Shown here in pieces: positions 5,023-11,908 of a stretch of 12,340 bases of DNA. Position 1 is the first letter of the stretch; the number at the start of each line of letters is the position of its first letter. The translations under genes were made by a program, and so were the position numbers. This DNA comes from Methanobrevibacter sp. (GTDB taxonomy: Archaea > Methanobacteriota > Methanobacteria > Methanobacteriales > Methanobacteriaceae): assembly GCA_009784145.1 (NCBI GenBank), contig WRCI01000036.1, positions 1-12,340 of the forward strand. The letters run 5' to 3'. The notes beneath the pieces are model-generated. The model worked only from the letters and a program-made list of their open reading frames with translations, made no database searches and was not told the origin of the DNA.

Positions 5023-6810
5023 ATGAAAATTAGATCTCCTATAGTATCAGTTCTTGGTCATGTAGATCATGGTAAAACCACTTTACTTGATTTTATTAGA
5101 GGTAGTACTATAGCTGCTAAGGAAGCTGGTGGAATAACTCAGCATATTGGAGCTACTGAAATACCAATTGAGACAATAAATTCAATATGTGGAGATTTCA
5201 TTAAAAAATTGACTATTAAAGATCATATTCCGGGTCTTTTTTTCATTGATACTCCAGGTCATGAGGCTTTTACAAGTCTTAGAAAACGTGGAGGAGCCTT
5301 AGCTGATTTAGCTATTCTTATTGTAGATATTAATGAAGGATTCAAACCTCAAACTTATGAGGCATTAAACATTCTTAAAATGTATAAGACTCCTTTTATT
5401 ATTGCTGCTAATAAAATTGATAAAATATTTGGTTGGGAAGTCCATGAAAATGTTTCTTTCTCTAGTTCTTTCAAAGAACAAGCACAAAGTGTTCAGTTAG
5501 AATTAGACAAATTAATATATGAAGTTGTAGGAATTTTACATAAAGAAGGTTTTCAATCTGAAAGATTTGATCGTATTAGTGATTTTGCTACTCAAATAAG
5601 CATTATTCCTATTAGTGCTCAATCTGGTGAAGGAATTATTGAACTTCTTGCAATGTTACTAGGACTTGCTCAAGAATATTTAACTGAACAACTAAAGATT
5701 GAAGAAAATTCTCCAGCCAAAGGAACAGTTTTAGAAATTAAAGAAGAAACTGGTCTTGGTGTTACTATAGATGCTATTATTTATGATGGCATTCTTAAAA
5801 AGAACGATGAAATCGTTTTAATGGAAAATAAAGATATTTTAACTACTAAAATTAGATCTATTCTTAAACCTCTTCCTTTAGAAGAAATGAGGGATTCAAA
5901 GAAAAAATTCAAAAAAGTCGATGAAGTTGTAGCTGCAGCAGGTATAAAAATTGCAGCTCCTAAGCTTGATGATGTTGTTTCTGGTTCTCCTTTAAGAGTT
6001 ACTAAAGGCGGAGATAATGTTAAGGAAGAGATTTTAAGAGAAATAGAAGATATCACGATTCACACTAATGAAAATGGAGTAATGGCAAAAGCAGATACTT
6101 TAGGCTCACTTGAAGCACTCGTAAACTTATTACAATCAATGGACATTCAAATAAGAACTGCTGAGATTGGTGATGTTTCAAAAAGAGATGTTATTAATGC
6201 ATCTATTGTTCAACAAGAAGATTCTTCTCATGGTGTAATTATTGCATTTAATGTTAAAATTCATCCAGCAGCTCAAGAAGAGTTAGCTAATTCAAGTATA
6301 AAATTGTTTTCAGGTAATGTTATTTACCAAATAACTGAAGAATATGATGATTGGATTAAGAAAAATGAAGAAGAACAGAGAAAATTATGGCTTGAAGCTA
6401 TTGTTAAACCTGCAAAAATTAGAATTATTCCAAAACTTGTATTTAGACAAAGTAAACCAGCTATAACTGGAATTGAAGTTATTAGTGGGACTGTAAAACA
6501 AGGTTTTTCATTAATGAATAAAAATGGATCTATTGTTGGAGTTATTGAAAGTATGCAAGATAAAGGTGACAATTTACCTTCTATAACTCGAGGTCAAAAG
6601 GTTGCAATGGCTATTAAAGATGCTGTAGTTGGAAAAGATTTTGAGGAAGGAGATGATTTATACATCGATATTCCTGAAAAACATTATAAAATTTTAGAAA
6701 GAGAATTTAAAGATAAATTGCGTGAAGACGAATTTGAAACTCTTAGTGAAATTTTAATTATTAAAAGAAGGCTTGATTCTGATTGGGGAGCTTTTGGTCT
6801 TTTTGAATAA
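5023..6810 (+). CDS. infB: translation initiation factor aIF5B (IF2-like GTPase)
   Basis: Ribosome-dependent GTPase that promotes subunit joining and initiator-tRNA placement; homologue of bacterial IF2 and eukaryotic eIF5B. The 595 residues are full length for the archaeal form, which lacks the long N-terminal extension. The G domain shows GHVDHGKT (12-19), switch I GGITQHIG (36-43), DTPGHE (76-81), NKID (130-133) and SAQSGEG (198-204). Domain II, the alpha-beta-alpha domain III and a C-terminal beta barrel follow. There is no intein. No Shine-Dalgarno is visible: the 40 nt before the ATG are only A and T. An in-frame TAA at 4996-4998 and no alternative start in between make 5023 the only good start. 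The N terminus [19 protein letters not shown] is that of the family. Confidence 0.97.
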   Translation: MKIRSPIVSVLGHVDHGKTTLLDFIRGSTIAAKEAGGITQHIGATEIPIETINSICGDFIKKLTIKDHIPGLFFIDTPGHEAFTSLRKRGGALADLAILIVDINEGFKPQTYEALNILKMYKTPFIIAANKIDKIFGWEVHENVSFSSSFKEQAQSVQLELDKLIYEVVGILHKEGFQSERFDRISDFATQISIIPISAQSGEGIIELLAMLLGLAQEYLTEQLKIEENSPAKGTVLEIKEETGLGVTIDAIIYDGILKKNDEIVLMENKDILTTKIRSILKPLPLEEMRDSKKKFKKVDEVVAAAGIKIAAPKLDDVVSGSPLRVTKGGDNVKEEILREIEDITIHTNENGVMAKADTLGSLEALVNLLQSMDIQIRTAEIGDVSKRDVINASIVQQEDSSHGVIIAFNVKIHPAAQEELANSSIKLFSGNVIYQITEEYDDWIKKNEEEQRKLWLEAIVKPAKIRIIPKLVFRQSKPAITGIEVISGTVKQGFSLMNKNGSIVGVIESMQDKGDNLPSITRGQKVAMAIKDAVVGKDFEEGDDLYIDIPEKHYKILEREFKDKLREDEFETLSEILIIKRRLDSDWGAFGLFE

Positions 6811-7131
6811 ATTTATGTATAAATTATTATAATTATTTATAGTATAATATCATTATTTTATATTATATTAAATATAAAATTTAAATAAATTATATAATTA
6901 GCTATAATTAATTAAAAAGATAGTTAAAGATTATAATACAGAATAATTAAAATTATTAATATTATTAGAATATAATTAAAGAAAATAAAATTATTAAATT
7001 ATATAGAATATAATTAATAGAAATTTATATGTATATAATTAATTATATGCATATAGTTAAAGATTATAAATTAAATTATAAATTTGAAATAAATATATTG
7101 TAAATTTAATATTAGTTGAAGGAGGAATTTT
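6811..7131. other. AT-rich spacer between aIF5B and S6e
   Basis: 321 bp with no gene. It contains a 16-bp direct repeat tagttaaagattataa (6921-6936 and 7054-7069) and a 30-bp near-perfect palindrome (7026-7055). No clear TATA box stands out against the AT background. The strong ribosome site of S6e lies at its right end. Confidence 0.6.
7026..7055. repeat. 30-bp near-perfect palindrome before S6e
   Basis: Two 15-nt arms meet with no spacer at 7040/7041 (centre atataatt/aattatat). The only flaw is T7032 against G7049, which would be a G-U pair in RNA. The 3' arm runs into the second copy of a 16-bp direct repeat (7054-7069). It could be a protein-binding palindrome or a transcript hairpin. 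Confidence 0.75.
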
Positions 7132-7542
7132 TTGGCATTTAAAGTTGTGGTTTCAGATAAAGAAGAAACTCATCAAATAGAAGTAGATAGCAATGAAAGG
7201 CAAATCATTGGTTTAGCTATTGGTGATGAATTAAATGGTGATTTAGTAGGACTTGAAGGATACACTTTAAAAATCACTGGTGGAAGTGATAAAAATGGTT
7301 TTCCTATGAAAAAAGATATTAAAGGTCCTAGAAGGATTAAAAGTTTATTAACTGGTGGGGTAGGTTATAAACCTAAAGCTGCAGGTGTTAAAAGAAGAAA
7401 AACTTTAAGAGGAAATACTATATCTGAAGATATTGTTCAAATTAATACTATTGTAGTTAAGGCAGGTAAAAAATCTGTAGATGCTATCCTTAACCCAGAA
7501 CCAGAAACTGAATCTGATACTGAAGCTACTGCAGAAGAATAA
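7132..7542 (+). CDS. rps6e: small-subunit ribosomal protein S6e
   Basis: A 30S ribosomal protein shared by archaea and eukaryotes. The 136-residue product has the S6e core: AFKVVVSDKE start, IGDELNGDLVGLEGYTLKITGGSDKNGFPM (30-59 region) and the basic stretch RRIKSLLTGGVGYKPK. The start is TTG at 7132, fixed by a strong ribosome site aaggagga (7119-7126) 5 nt upstream and by the conserved MAFKV. The last 15 or so residues, PEPETESDTEATAEE, form an acidic low-complexity tail beyond the core. This parallels the much longer acidic tail on S24e further along. It lies between the two initiation GTPases, as in other euryarchaea. Confidence 0.95.
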   Translation: MAFKVVVSDKEETHQIEVDSNERQIIGLAIGDELNGDLVGLEGYTLKITGGSDKNGFPMKKDIKGPRRIKSLLTGGVGYKPKAAGVKRRKTLRGNTISEDIVQINTIVVKAGKKSVDAILNPEPETESDTEATAEE

Positions 7543-7845
7543 ATCTGATTAGTATTTATTTATTGAATATTCTTAATATATATTAAATAAATCATTAAAT
7601 TATAAAATTCATATTCATTTAAATCTATTATAAAATATTATTAATATTTTAATGAAATTATATAATATTAAATCATATAATATTAATATAAATTAATGTT
7701 GTATTTTAATATAATATAATAATGATAATAGTTAATTAATAAATTAATATCTATGAGAATATTTAATTAATAAATTAGAATTTACATTTTAAAATAATTA
7801 GTAGTGGAATTATTAAATATAATAAAAACACAGCAGGTGTAATCT
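7543..7845. other. AT-rich spacer between S6e and aIF2-gamma
   Basis: 303 bp without a gene. It contains a perfect 10-bp inverted repeat, taaaatatta (7631-7640) with taatatttta (7642-7651), and a 15-bp direct repeat ttaattaataaatta (7732-7746 and 7763-7777, period 31). The right end carries a small hairpin over the start codon of the next gene. No RNA gene was seen. Confidence 0.6.
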
Positions 7846-7848
7846 GTG
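7829..7848 (+). promoter_or_regulatory. hairpin enclosing the ribosome site and GTG start of aIF2-gamma
   Basis: cacag (7829-7833) pairs exactly with ctgtg (7844-7848), leaving a 10-nt loop that holds the ribosome site aggtg. The 3' arm contains the GTG start codon (7846-7848). The stem has three G-C pairs in a region that is otherwise nearly all A/T. It could make initiation conditional, but 5 bp is short. Confidence 0.4.
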
Positions 7849-9069
7849 AAAGTACAATCTGATGTTAACATAGGGCTAGTGGGTCACGTCGATCATGGTA
7901 AAACAACTCTTACCAAAGCATTGTCTGGTGTCTGGACAGATACTCACAGCGAAGAAACAAAAAGAGGTATATCTATTCGTTTAGGATATGCTGATATTGA
8001 ATTTAGAAAGTGTGACAAATGTGGTGAACCATTGTGTTATACCACGGCATTGACTTGTGAACACTGTGGTGATGAAACTGAAATCTTAAGAAAAGTATCA
8101 TTTGTTGATGCTCCTGGACACGAAACTCTTATGGCTACTATGTTATCTGGTGCTGCAATAATGGATGGAGCAGTTCTTGTAATAGCTGCAAATGAACATT
8201 GTCCACAACCTCAAACTAAAGAACATTTGATGGCTCTTGATGTTATTGGGGTAACTGATGTTATTGTAGTTCAGAATAAAATTGATATAGTTTCTAAAAA
8301 AAGAGCTATTGAAAGTTATAAAGAAATCCAAGAATTTGTAAAAGGTACTTGTGCAGAAAATGCTCCAATTATTCCTGTTTCAGCTCAACAAGGAGCTAAT
8401 ATTGATATACTTATTGATGCAATTGATAAAAAAATTGAAACTCCTAAAAGAGATCCAGATAAACCTTCTAGAATGTATGTAGCTAGATCTTTTGATATAA
8501 ATAAGCCAGGTTCTCACCCAGATTCTATTAAAGGTGGAGTTATTGGTGGAAGCTTAGTTCAAGGGACTTTAAAAGAAGGACAAAATATTGAAATTAGACC
8601 AGGTATTGAAAATAAGAAAAACCTTAAAGAGCCATGGCTTTCTTTAACATCAGAAATTGTTGGTTTAAATACTGGTGGTGAAGATGTTGATGAAGTTGGT
8701 CCTGGAGGTCTTGTTGGTGTAGCTACAAAATTAGACCCTTCTCTTACAAAAGCAGATTCATTATCAGGATCTGTGGCTGGAGAACCAGGAACTCTCCCAG
8801 ATGTTTTAATAAGCTTTGAAATGGAAACTCATCTTTTAGACCGTGTTGTTGGTACTAAAGAAGAGAGAGATGTAGCTCCAATTAAACTTAAAGAACCTTT
8901 AATGATAAATTGTGGTACAACTACTACAATTGGTGTTGTATCAAGAGTTAAAGGAAATGTTCAAGTAACTTTGAAATTACCAGTTTGTGCAGATAAAGGA
9001 GATAGAGTAGCTTTAAGCCGAAGGGTTGGTGCTCGTTGGAGATTGATTGGTTATGGAATCATCAAATAG
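7846..9069 (+). CDS. eif2g: translation initiation factor aIF2 subunit gamma
   Basis: GTPase subunit of the heterotrimeric aIF2 that carries Met-tRNAi to the small subunit; in archaea it also binds mRNA 5' ends. The 407-residue product is full length. It shows GHVDHGKT (13-20), a switch I region [15 protein letters not shown] (36-50), a zinc knuckle (C56, C59, C71, C74), DAPGHE (88-93), NKID (144-147) and [10 protein letters not shown] (178-187), then two beta-barrel domains ending [14 protein letters not shown]. The start is GTG at 7846, after aggtg (7835-7839), and both sit in a small hairpin. The stop overlaps the start of the PIN-domain gene by 17 bp, suggesting coupled translation. Gamma-specific zinc cysteines and switch rule out EF-Tu or SelB. 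Confidence 0.97.
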   Translation: MKVQSDVNIGLVGHVDHGKTTLTKALSGVWTDTHSEETKRGISIRLGYADIEFRKCDKCGEPLCYTTALTCEHCGDETEILRKVSFVDAPGHETLMATMLSGAAIMDGAVLVIAANEHCPQPQTKEHLMALDVIGVTDVIVVQNKIDIVSKKRAIESYKEIQEFVKGTCAENAPIIPVSAQQGANIDILIDAIDKKIETPKRDPDKPSRMYVARSFDINKPGSHPDSIKGGVIGGSLVQGTLKEGQNIEIRPGIENKKNLKEPWLSLTSEIVGLNTGGEDVDEVGPGGLVGVATKLDPSLTKADSLSGSVAGEPGTLPDVLISFEMETHLLDRVVGTKEERDVAPIKLKEPLMINCGTTTTIGVVSRVKGNVQVTLKLPVCADKGDRVALSRRVGARWRLIGYGIIK

Positions 9070-9471
9070 TAAATATACTAATGAAAAAGAAATTATTATT
9101 GATACAAATTTTTCATGATTCCCTTTCAGTTCAATGTTGATATAATTGATGAACTTGAAAAAGCTTTTCCTTCTTATAAACTAACTTGTCCTAAATTTAT
9201 TATCAATGAATTAGTTGGTTTAAAGAAAAATCTAAAAGGCAAAAATAGGGTTGCAGCAGGAATAGCTCTTAAAATAGCTAATTCTTCAAGTGTTAAAGTG
9301 AAAAATATTCCTATTCAAAAAGGTGAATCTGTTGACGATGCTTTATTGCGAATTTCAAAGGTTTTAGCTACTAATGATATTGAATTGAAAGAAAAGGCTA
9401 AAAAAAATAATATTACTGTTGTTTATTTGCGTCAAAAAAAATATGTGGCTGTTGATGGATATATGGAATAA
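9053..9471 (+). CDS. PIN-domain Fcf1/VapC-like protein with an apparent -1 frameshift
   Basis: Probable endoribonuclease of the PIN family, the type placed next to aIF2-gamma in euryarchaea and linked to rRNA processing. Translation from ATG 9053, inside the aIF2-gamma end, gives [21 protein letters not shown] and then a stop at 9116-9118. The remainder, [11 protein letters not shown] onward, is open in the -1 frame from 9115 to 9471. Joined by a -1 shift, the protein reads [17 protein letters not shown], about 139 residues, restoring the usual first PIN strand and catalytic Asp (D17). Later family features are [18 protein letters not shown] and [27 protein letters not shown]. The junction is A AAT TTT (9106-9112), a slippery-type heptamer in a T5 run. 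Three readings fit: programmed frameshifting, a real one-base deletion, or a homopolymer sequence error. Starting at ATG 9115 would lose the active-site Asp. Confidence 0.8.
9106..9118 (+). other. slippery heptamer and stop codon in the PIN gene
   Basis: In the 0 frame the codons are ACA AAT TTT TCA TGA. The heptamer A AAT TTT (9106-9112) has the X XXY YYZ form, and a -1 slip after TTT gives TTC ATG ATT CCC, the exact frame of the downstream PIN domain. The 0-frame stop TGA (9116-9118) comes one codon after the slip site. A weak 5-bp stem, gttca (9129-9133) with tgaac (9150-9154), lies 16 nt downstream, further than usual for a stimulator. Confidence 0.5.
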
Positions 9472-9735
9472 TTTGTAACTATAATAACTTCAATAAAAAT
9501 TATAAATCAAAGAACTGACTATTAAAACTACAATATATTAAAAATATAATCTATAAAATATTACAATTTAATTTATAAAATATATAATTTATTTAAACTT
9601 ATTTAAAATATATTCAATTATAAAATATATTATAATAATGTTCAATTTATTTAAAATATATAATTTATTTAAAATATAATATAAATCTATTAAAATATAA
9701 TTTATTTAATTAATTAAAAATGTTAAGGTGGAAAT
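9472..9735. repeat. AT-rich spacer with degenerate aatttatttaaaatata repeats
   Basis: Spacer before the pyrophosphatase, built largely of variants of aatttatttaaaatata. Two exact 17-bp copies lie at 9644-9660 and 9662-9678 (period 18), with looser copies from about 9587 and at 9698-9710. No gene, RNA or clear promoter was recognised. Confidence 0.65.
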
Positions 9736-10260
9736 ATGAATTTATGGACTGAACTAAATCCAGGATCTAATTTTCCTGAAGTAATAAATGCAGTAATTGA
9801 AATTCCAAAAGGATCTAGAAACAAATATGAATATGATAAAGACATGGAAGCATTTGCTCTTGATAGAGTATTATATTCCTCAGTTGTGTACCCTGCTGAT
9901 TATGGATTTATCCCTCAAACTATTTATGATGATGGAGACCCTATGGATATCATGGTCTTAATGGAACAACCAACATTCCCTGGTTGTATAATAGCTTCAA
10001 AACCTATTGGAATTATGGGCATGATTGATGGAGGAGATAAAGACTACAAAATTTTAGCTGTTTCTGTTGATGATCCTCGTTATAAAGATATTAATGATAT
10101 TTCTGATATTCCCTCACATCTTTTAGATGAGATTGAAGAATTTTTCGATACTTATAAAAATCTTGAAGGTAAGAAAGTTGAAATACTTAGTTGGGAAAAT
10201 GCAGAGGTAGCTAAAAAAGAAGCTATTAGATCAGTTGAATTATATAATGAAAAATATTAA
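9736..10260 (+). CDS. ppa: soluble inorganic pyrophosphatase (family I)
   Basis: Hydrolyses pyrophosphate to two phosphates in the cytoplasm with Mg2+, pulling nucleic-acid and aminoacyl-tRNA synthesis forward. The 174 residues are the usual length of the prokaryotic family I enzyme. Motifs: EIPKGSRNKYEYD (22-34; E22, K30), YPADYGFIP (52-60), the metal-binding DDGDPMD (65-71; D66, D68, D71) and DGGDKDYK (98-105; D98, D103). The ATG at 9736 follows aaggtgg (9725-9731). It lies 30 nt before RpoE', so the two are very likely co-transcribed. Family II DHH-type pyrophosphatases are excluded by these motifs. Confidence 0.97.
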   Translation: MNLWTELNPGSNFPEVINAVIEIPKGSRNKYEYDKDMEAFALDRVLYSSVVYPADYGFIPQTIYDDGDPMDIMVLMEQPTFPGCIIASKPIGIMGMIDGGDKDYKILAVSVDDPRYKDINDISDIPSHLLDEIEEFFDTYKNLEGKKVEILSWENAEVAKKEAIRSVELYNEKY

Positions 10261-10290
10261 AATATTATAAATGTTAAATGAGGGATTTAC

Positions 10291-10866
10291 TTGTATTATT
10301 TAACAAAAATTGAGGATACTGTAAGAATTCCCCCTTATAGGTTCGAAGATCCTCTAGAAGAAGTAGCTATTGAAACTTTAAATGAAACCTATAATGGTCT
10401 CCTTGATAAAAAATTAGGTTTACTTGTTAGTGTAAATAGTGTTGAAAATATTGGTGAAGGTAAAGTTATTATGGGTGATGGGGCAGCTTATCATGAAATA
10501 ACGTTTAATGCAATATTTTTCAATCCTGAATTGCAGGAAATCATTGAAGGAGAAGTTATTGAAATAGCAGAATTCGGAGCTTTCGTTAGAATTGGACCAA
10601 TGGATGGTTTAGTTCATGTTTCACAAGTTACTGATGACTATATTAACTATGATTCTAAGAGAGGTGCTTTACTCGCTAAAGAATCTAAAAGAACTCTTGA
10701 AGAAGGAAATAAAGTTAAATCTAGAATTGTAGCTATTAGTTTGAAAGGTAAATCCACAAAAGAAACTAGAATTGGTCTTACAATGAGACAAGTAGGCTTA
10801 GGAAGATTGGAATGGATTGAAGAAGAGAAAAATAAATCAACTACAAAAAGTAAATCAAAAAAATAA
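10291..10866 (+). CDS. rpoE1: RNA polymerase subunit E' (Rpo7)
   Basis: Stalk subunit of archaeal RNA polymerase, homologue of eukaryotic Rpb7; with RpoF it helps open-complex formation and binds nascent RNA. The product is 191 residues. The N-terminal part begins [18 protein letters not shown], the family start. An S1 RNA-binding domain covers about residues 81-168 ([27 protein letters not shown]). The end is a Lys/Ser-rich tail ([12 protein letters not shown]). The start codon is TTG 10291, supported by gaggga (10280-10285) and the conserved N terminus; no ATG fits. It lies just after ppa and 72 nt before the Spt4 gene, the standard order. Confidence 0.96.
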   Translation: MYYLTKIEDTVRIPPYRFEDPLEEVAIETLNETYNGLLDKKLGLLVSVNSVENIGEGKVIMGDGAAYHEITFNAIFFNPELQEIIEGEVIEIAEFGAFVRIGPMDGLVHVSQVTDDYINYDSKRGALLAKESKRTLEEGNKVKSRIVAISLKGKSTKETRIGLTMRQVGLGRLEWIEEEKNKSTTKSKSKK

Positions 10867-10938
10867 ATTATTGTTTAATACTAATAATTAATATATATTA
10901 TTTTATTAATTATTTTTTAATTTAAAGGAAGAATTATA

Positions 10939-11121
10939 ATGAGTATTAAAGCTTGTACTTCATGTAAAAGATTAAGTTCAAATGAACGTTGTCCTGTTTG
11001 TAATAACCCTACTTCTACTAATTGGAGTGGATTTTTATATATTGTAAATCCAGATGATTCTGATATAGCTAAAGAGTTAAATATAGAATTGCCTGGAGAA
11101 TATGCTTTAAGAGTAAGATAA
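10939..11121 (+). CDS. spt4: RNA polymerase subunit E'' / elongation factor Spt4
   Basis: Small zinc protein that pairs with Spt5 (NusG-like) to form the archaeal elongation factor DSIF; historically called RpoE''. The 60 residues are full length. Zinc cysteines are C6, C9 (CTSC), C18 and C21 (CPVC), followed by STNWSGFLYIVNPDDSDIAKEL, the Spt5-contact region of the family, and GEYALRVR at the end. The ATG 10939 follows aaaggaag (10924-10931). It sits directly after RpoE' as in most euryarchaea. Its stop codon TAA (11119-11121) lies inside the first unit of a 28-bp repeat. Confidence 0.95.
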   Translation: MSIKACTSCKRLSSNERCPVCNNPTSTNWSGFLYIVNPDDSDIAKELNIELPGEYALRVR

Positions 11122-11201
11122 ATAAGAAATATATGTTATTTTGGAATAAATAAGAAATATGTGTTATTTTAGAATAAATAAGAAATATATGTTATTTTAG
11201 A
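11118..11201. repeat. 28-bp tandem triplicate after spt4
   Basis: Three units (11118-11145, 11146-11173, 11174-11201), each starting ataaataagaaatat and ending with a ttatttt stretch. They differ at one or two positions. The first unit includes the stop codon of spt4, so the array was generated from, or up to, the gene end. T4 tracts in each unit may help termination. Confidence 0.9.
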
Positions 11202-11255
11202 AATATTTGTTGTATATATTATACTTTTATATAATATTATGCTGAGGTTTATATT

Positions 11256-11762
11256 ATGTTGATATTAGAGGATAATTTGAGATATGAATTTAAAAAGCCA
11301 TTGGGTAAAGTGTATCCTTTATTCACTGATGCTATAAATTCTATTAAATCTTCAAAATTTATAATCTCAGTAGGTGATGCTACAACTAATAACTTACTTA
11401 AAGCAGATATTTATCCTAATATTAGTATAATTGATAATCTTATTCAAAGAAAAAATCATAATCATAATATTATTCATACAGAAAATGTTTTAAATGCTAA
11501 AAACCCCCCAGGAACCATTACTGATGATCTATGGGAAACCATAGGGGTAGCTATTGAAAAATCAACTACTGGAGATTGTGAAAACCAGTTAATTATTGTT
11601 GATGGAGAAGAAGATCTTGCTGTTCTTCCAATGATATTAATGGGACCTGAAGAAGCCATTGTTTTATATGGTCAGCCTAATGAAGGTTTAGTTTTTGTAA
11701 ACATTTTTGATGTAAAAAATAAAGCCAATGAGTTAATTAAAAAATTAAAAAAAGTTAGCTAA
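11256..11762 (+). CDS. GTP-dependent dephospho-CoA kinase (DUF359 family)
   Basis: Archaeal enzyme family that phosphorylates dephospho-CoA with GTP as the last step of CoA synthesis; it replaces bacterial CoaE, to which it is unrelated. This role is known for the DUF359 family from work in Thermococcus, and assignment here is by family resemblance. The 168 residues are normal length. Conserved blocks: ISVGDATTNNLL (37-48), SIIDNLIQRK (57-66), NPPGTITDDLW (83-93), IIVDGEEDLAVLP (113-125) and YGQPNEGLVFV (138-148); the acidic residues in GDATT, IIDN and DGEED probably bind metal. The ATG 11256 follows gaggt (11244-11248). Its position between Spt4 and S24e is the common archaeal arrangement. 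Confidence 0.92.
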   Translation: MLILEDNLRYEFKKPLGKVYPLFTDAINSIKSSKFIISVGDATTNNLLKADIYPNISIIDNLIQRKNHNHNIIHTENVLNAKNPPGTITDDLWETIGVAIEKSTTGDCENQLIIVDGEEDLAVLPMILMGPEEAIVLYGQPNEGLVFVNIFDVKNKANELIKKLKKVS

Positions 11763-11908
11763 GACTTATTTTTTATAAATTAATATTTAATATTAAAAGA
11801 TATATTATAGAGCTATTATTAAGAGCTATATTAAAAATAAAATTTAAAAGTTAAATTAAAATTTAAAAAATACAATATTAAACTTATTTAAGTTAAAGAG
11901 GCTTAAAA
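11763..11908. other. spacer between the dephospho-CoA kinase gene and S24e
   Basis: 146 bp without a gene. It has a T6 tract (11770-11775), a 7-bp inverted repeat made only of A/T (11780-11786 with 11790-11796) and two copies of agagctat (11809-11816, 11822-11829). The ribosome site of S24e, aagagg, is at 11896-11901. Confidence 0.5.

Noticed and set aside
9115..9471. A free-standing 118-residue protein starting at ATG 9115
   Set aside because: It lacks a ribosome site and the first PIN strand with the catalytic Asp, which is encoded just upstream in another frame. A frameshift explains both.
11780..11796. Terminator hairpin after the dephospho-CoA kinase gene
   Set aside because: The 7-bp stem is A/T only and not followed by a T-tract. 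The nearby T6 precedes it, so the evidence for a specific site is too thin.
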